From: Arthrobacter sp. 135MFCol5.1
GTDB taxonomy: Bacteria > Actinomycetota > Actinomycetes > Actinomycetales > Micrococcaceae
Assembly (NCBI RefSeq): GCF_000374865.1
Contig: NZ_KB895456.1
Coordinates: forward strand, 124,001 to 188,000
Direction: 5' to 3'
DNA: 64,000 bases
Shown here piece by piece: positions 60,156 through 64,000 of the stretch. The notes beneath the pieces are model-generated. The model saw only the letters and a list, made by a program, of their open reading frames with translations. It searched no databases and had not been told where the DNA came from. The position numbers and the translations under genes are program-made. How positions within the stretch are numbered: the first letter of the stretch is position 1; the number at the start of each line of letters is the position of its first letter.

Positions 60156-61232
60156 CTAATCGTCTCCATCCGCACGGTTCCGGAGGGCCTGACGAAGCCC
60201 CTTGACATCCGTGAACAGCTCATCAACAGCTGTATGGTCAGTGATTAGAACCTCATCAAGATCATCAATGTAGTTATGCGCAAGCGACACGTTCTCCCTC
60301 GCTGCAGCAATTGCAACCTTGAAGTTGTCCGTGGCAGCACCACTCAACTTTGCAGCCAGCCCCAACGTCTGGCCGTTCTTCAGTGCGTCAAGGGACCGAG
60401 GATGCGACACAACATCCGCAAGCAACCGGATGTTTCGCGACTCGCCCAGAACTGATCGACCCGATACGCCCTTTGAGAATACCCACCTTGTTAGCCATCC
60501 AAGGGCATCATTGTTCAAACCTGACAAATCTGGGCTTTGCGCCGATTGCAACTCTAGGAACTGCACTATTTTGTCGTATGCCAATACTGAAGATAACAAC
60601 GAAAAGTCTAAAGAGCTCTCATTCAAATTTTCTACGCCGTAATAGTTTGAATCCTCAATTACTTCGTATATGGCCAACGCAGTCAGTAAACGTCCGACGT
60701 AATCACTCCGGCTCCCGATACTCCTAGCCAGGCGCTTGAACCTCTCCCCCAGGTCGCCCGTAGTCTCATCAAAACGTTGCTTCAGATACCTTGCCTTAGC
60801 CAGGGGATCCCATTCCTTGATGCCCGTCACATGACGGTAACCGAGATGCTCCAGAATCTCGTCCCGGGTTTCAAACTCCAAACAAGGAAGTTGCTCTGGT
60901 TTATACTCCGCAGTCTCCGCTACGGTGCGTACAGTGACACTTCTGGTGGGTGCAAGTTCCGGCTGTAGTAACAAGCGAGTCGCAGCCAATCGCCTATTAC
61001 CTTCCACTACGGTCCGTTTCTCACCGCCGGAGGGATCAGGACAAACCAAAAGAGGTTCGCCAGGGAAGAAATTTTGGACAGCAATCGAACGCATAAGATC
61101 TATGAGATTGGCGTCCTCCAACATAAAATCGAGTACCGTGGCCAGATCGGACCCGTCCACTGATTTAGGAAATCGTGGGTTATCCGAGTCGAACTGCAAA
61201 TCTTTGACGTCGATGAAGCTAAATTTGGGCAC
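60156..61232 (-). CDS. ParB/Srx N-terminal-domain protein
   Basis: 358 residues, GTG start with AGGGGTGG upstream. It opens FSFIDVKDLQFDSDNPRFP, typical of ParB-like nuclease/CTPase domains, followed by VVEGNRRLAATRLL at 75-88, the family's nucleotide-binding G-N-R-R-x-x-A signature. A helix-turn-helix-like stretch GERFKRLARSIGSRSDYVGRLL follows at about 157-178, then a helical C-terminus. Chromosomal ParB sits with parA and a parS site; here there is neither. ParB-domain proteins paired with nuclease-like proteins occur in accessory and defence regions. Exact role unknown. Confidence 0.72.
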   Translation of the reverse strand: MPKFSFIDVKDLQFDSDNPRFPKSVDGSDLATVLDFMLEDANLIDLMRSIAVQNFFPGEPLLVCPDPSGGEKRTVVEGNRRLAATRLLLQPELAPTRSVTVRTVAETAEYKPEQLPCLEFETRDEILEHLGYRHVTGIKEWDPLAKARYLKQRFDETTGDLGERFKRLARSIGSRSDYVGRLLTALAIYEVIEDSNYYGVENLNESSLDFSLLSSVLAYDKIVQFLELQSAQSPDLSGLNNDALGWLTRWVFSKGVSGRSVLGESRNIRLLADVVSHPRSLDALKNGQTLGLAAKLSGAATDNFKVAIAAARENVSLAHNYIDDLDEVLITDHTAVDELFTDVKGLRQALRNRADGDD

Positions 61233-61464
61233 ATCCCACCCCTAGTAGACCAAGAATTTGGTTCAAGCTTAGTATGTGGAGGCCTCTGTAGCCTTACCAC
61301 TCCGATACAGCCCCTGTGGACGCCGTTCGTGTCGTGATAGGCAGAAGCAAACGGTGCCCTCCGACCGCCCGACACTCACGTGCCAAGTCACGTTCAACAC
61401 AGAGTTACACTCACATAGTGTTTGGAACGAGCTCCACAAATTAGTTCGGGAGTTAGGGGTCAAT

Positions 61465-64000
61465 GTGAGTTCTCAACAGATATACGCGCTAGTCGACGCA
61501 TACGAGAGAGATGTGCGAGACATCATTGCGCGCTTCATCGTCACTGAGCTGAACAGCGATGAGCTCGTTTTCACCACGCTTCTCGCGCCCCTCTTGGCAA
61601 AGCGTGCAGCAGACCCTGCGGGAGCTGAGGTCGGTCTAGTGGACTACCTGGACCTGCGCCAAGCATATGACCTGTTGAATACGCATCGTAGGTTTTTGCC
61701 ACAGGAGCTGTCTCGGCAAGTCAGAGAGCTGACGTCAGAACTGGACAGTATCGTGCCTATACGTCACCGAGTTATGCACAGTCGTCCTTTGGCCCCGGGC
61801 GATTTCGACTCCATCAGGTCCTGCATGACGAAGTTCGATCGTCGCTACTGGAAAAGAACTGCAAAGATACTGGACGCACTCCGCCAGGACAGTTCTTGGC
61901 TCCCCGAAGGTGCGCTGAAGCCAATTCCAGACAAGATACGGCACAATCTACCTCAAGCTGAATACGACGAAACCGGACTTCTCGGTCGCGATACTGAGGT
62001 GAAGAGGATATGCGCCGCACTAAAGAGAAAGCGCGATCCTGTAATAACTCTGTGTGGTGAGGGAGGCATTGGGAAGACGGCACTCGCTGTCGAGGTAGCA
62101 TATTCCATCCTTGACGACCCTGAGGAACCGTTTGACTTGATCCTCTGGGCATCATTGAAGACTGAACGTCTTACGGGTGCTGGTGTCCAGACATTGCATG
62201 ATGCCGCTACTTCTCTTACTGGAGTAGCCACTGAACTGGGAGTCGGATCGCGCAGCGACTTTCGAGGCGGGATCAAGGAACTTAGTTCTGCCCTAGAAGG
62301 CTCTCACCCTCTCATCATCATCGATAATTTAGAGACAATAAGTGGGGACGACTTCGTTAACCTTTACGAGGAGCTGCCGGATGAAGCAACATTCTTGGTG
62401 ACCAGTCGAGAAGGGATTGGTCAGCTGGAGCGGCGAGTCCAGATAGGACCGCTTCCCCAAAAGGACGCTTTGGCGCTATTCAACCAGCTGATTCGATTTC
62501 GGGATGTCCAAGTCCTTGCCTCGCTAAGCGGAACTGCCCGTGTACAAATGATTGAGAAGTTGAGATGTTCGCCCCTAGCTATTCGCTGGTTCATTCTTGC
62601 AACGGAAGCTGGCCGGAACCCGATTGAGCTGATCAGACATCAAGACGAACTTCTGACCTACTGCGTTGAGTCGGTTTATCAAAACCTTTCCCGCGATGCT
62701 CGCGATGTCTTCATCGCTATGGAAGCACTAAGGCGACCAGTCACTCCAGACGACCTGGTATTAATGCTGAACCGCACTGTTGACCGAACAACCGCCTCAT
62801 TGCGTGAATTAGCGCGAGGCTCTCTAGTACGCTCTCGTATATCGGGAGATTCCGCCATGGTTACGGTCGTAGAGCTCACTGAGACGGCACGCAATTACGC
62901 ATCTTCGATGGTCCCAAGAAACGAGCCTATTCGAGAGCTCGTGCAGCGTAACGAGTCTGCTTTCTTGAAAGCTGAAGAGGAAAGAACTAACGACACCGCT
63001 AGGCGTGAGCTTGGACCTAACGCCGTCCGTATCAGAGTCGAGACTGATGCTCCCACGGCCCAGATTTTGAGAAGGGCCCTGACTGCCATGCATAAAGGAT
63101 CTTACTCAACTGCCACTAGCCTCGTCCAAGAAGCCAAGAACCTCAATCCCGAATTCTGGGAAGTTCATCGGGTTGAAGGATTCATAGAAGCTATCTCTGG
63201 CAACAAGCTAGCCGCCCGTGAGAGCTATCTCACAGCACTCGAATTAGCCGAGACCGAGGACCATAAGTCGATTGTCTCCCACTTTCTAGCAGGTCATCTG
63301 GCTAGAAATATGATGGAAGTCACCGCTGCAATACCCTATGCCCGCCGAGCTCACGCCGGCTTGAACCTTCCCGACACGGCACATAGCCTTGGTTCCGCGC
63401 TCGTTTGGAACGAGCAGTATGACGAGGGCATCGCCTATTTAGAGAGTTCAGTCTCTGCCGCTGAGGGACGCATGAGAATAATCGCAGTTACAGCGCTAGC
63501 TGATGCCTATTGCCGACGAGCCGAATCTGCAAGTGCCGCTGCAAAGAATCCTGTTCAAGCCGCGTTTGACGCGATATGCGGATACGAGCTGGCCTCCGAT
63601 GAGATATTCAAAGGATCATCAGATAAGAAGTTGCGCGACGTAGCCTGCGAGGCTGCCGCTTCCGCACTTAAGTACCTACACCAAGCGACGGAGGGTGGGC
63701 ACGAAGTAGATGCTGCGGATGATTTCCATGACAAATTGCGCGCCCGCCTCACCCAATTGCGAATTTCCGACAAATGGCACGTGTTTAGCCACACAGTACA
63801 CAAGGTGGCAGGTAACCCTAATTGCGGTTATGCGATCACGAAACTTTCGAAGGCAGTATTGAACTTAGAGGACTCGATTACGGAGGGATCGACCTCCGAT
63901 CAGGATGCGCGCCGGTTATTTGGTACAATACTGAGCATTAATCGGGGATATGGATTTATACAATCGGCAGGATACGACGAAAACGTATATTTCCATCGTT
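61465..64000 (+). CDS. HEPN-STAND (NB-ARC) NTPase with helical repeats and C-terminal cold-shock domain, 3'-truncated
   Basis: At least 845 codons, running off the right edge. Start GTG 61465 with AGGGG 5 bp upstream; the frame stays open back to 61273, so a longer N-terminus is possible. Residues 1-165: helical HEPN-like domain with R100-x4-H105 (IRHRVMHSRPL). 175-380: NB-ARC/STAND core with Walker A GEGGIGKT (K204), Walker B LIIIDNLET (D287), sensor TFLVTSRE (313-316) and SPLAIRW. 400-480: winged-helix-like. 520-800: helical, TPR-like repeats. 819-845: FGTILSINRGYGFI..DENVYFHR, the opening of a cold-shock domain with both RNP motifs. Immune-type signal protein by architecture; effector probably RNA cleavage (inference). 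Confidence 0.85.
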   Translation, partial: MSSQQIYALVDAYERDVRDIIARFIVTELNSDELVFTTLLAPLLAKRAADPAGAEVGLVDYLDLRQAYDLLNTHRRFLPQELSRQVRELTSELDSIVPIRHRVMHSRPLAPGDFDSIRSCMTKFDRRYWKRTAKILDALRQDSSWLPEGALKPIPDKIRHNLPQAEYDETGLLGRDTEVKRICAALKRKRDPVITLCGEGGIGKTALAVEVAYSILDDPEEPFDLILWASLKTERLTGAGVQTLHDAATSLTGVATELGVGSRSDFRGGIKELSSALEGSHPLIIIDNLETISGDDFVNLYEELPDEATFLVTSREGIGQLERRVQIGPLPQKDALALFNQLIRFRDVQVLASLSGTARVQMIEKLRCSPLAIRWFILATEAGRNPIELIRHQDELLTYCVESVYQNLSRDARDVFIAMEALRRPVTPDDLVLMLNRTVDRTTASLRELARGSLVRSRISGDSAMVTVVELTETARNYASSMVPRNEPIRELVQRNESAFLKAEEERTNDTARRELGPNAVRIRVETDAPTAQILRRALTAMHKGSYSTATSLVQEAKNLNPEFWEVHRVEGFIEAISGNKLAARESYLTALELAETEDHKSIVSHFLAGHLARNMMEVTAAIPYARRAHAGLNLPDTAHSLGSALVWNEQYDEGIAYLESSVSAAEGRMRIIAVTALADAYCRRAESASAAAKNPVQAAFDAICGYELASDEIFKGSSDKKLRDVACEAAASALKYLHQATEGGHEVDAADDFHDKLRARLTQLRISDKWHVFSHTVHKVAGNPNCGYAITKLSKAVLNLEDSITEGSTSDQDARRLFGTILSINRGYGFIQSAGYDENVYFHR

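Noticed and set aside
60156..61232. Chromosomal or plasmid partition ParB
   Set aside because: No parA neighbour and no parS-like palindrome (TGTTTCACGTGAAACA type) seen nearby; the gene is coupled to a nuclease-like gene instead.
59137..64000. Prophage or integrative element
   Set aside because: No integrase, transposase, phage structural gene, tRNA or att-type direct repeat is visible in this part; the segment may continue outside the window.

Overview
This 64-kb window is high-GC DNA with actinobacterial coding style: frequent GTG and TTG starts, GGAGG-type ribosome binding sites, twin-arginine and lipoprotein signals, a DevS-like GAF histidine kinase and a MocR/EamA pair. An Arthrobacter/Pseudarthrobacter-type member of the Micrococcaceae fits best. 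This is inference from gene content; there is no rRNA or tRNA gene in the window to confirm it.

Layout. 1-15.1 kb holds an rRNA methyltransferase (cut by the window edge), a PaiB-like protein, a MocR regulator facing an EamA transporter, a secreted DUF6454/phosphoesterase pair, a copper protein, a drug-efflux MFS, cspA and small oxidoreductases. 15.3-27.5 kb holds a two-component pair, the Mg2+ P-type ATPase MgtA, a GerMN lipoprotein, PhoD, a hemerythrin protein, a secreted lipase, a CbxX-type AAA ATPase and a secreted metallophosphatase. 27.5-39.9 kb is a carbon-uptake locus. A leftward nine-gene operon (peptide/opine-type ABC transporter, aldo/keto reductase, HpcH aldolase, sialidase-fold protein, SDR) faces a rightward acid-sugar-kinase/PdxA fusion gene and a DeoR regulator. 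Both sides share a repeated operator. 39.9-47.0 kb is an amide or hydantoin-type catabolic cluster (M20 amidohydrolase, YtcJ-type amidohydrolase, PucR regulator, MHS symporter, M20 deacylase). 47.1-56.7 kb has TetR-controlled oxidoreductases, an Fcy1-like cytosine deaminase, a membrane-anchored HNH protein, a methyltransferase, a butanediol-type dehydrogenase and an FMO-type monooxygenase next to a GAF regulator.

56.75-59.15 kb is a decay zone: a GntR remnant with three frameshifts fused at a deletion scar to half an MFS gene, a broken ribokinase, a frameshifted GNAT gene, and a truncated duplicate of the DeoR gene found at 39.1 kb. Directly after it, base composition and codon use change (many A/T-ending codons) and an accessory segment begins.

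The accessory segment (59.14 kb to the window end) is the best candidate for an undescribed system. A leftward two-gene operon encodes a ParB-domain protein and a nuclease-like protein with a D..D..QCA core. It faces a rightward gene for a large STAND NTPase that has an N-terminal HEPN-like domain (R-x4-H), an NB-ARC ATPase core, a helical repeat region, and, at the very edge of the window, the start of a cold-shock (CSD) nucleic-acid-binding domain. A HEPN-STAND-repeat-CSD chain suggests an RNA-sensing, RNA-cutting immune protein. That role is inference; the motifs are read directly from the sequence.
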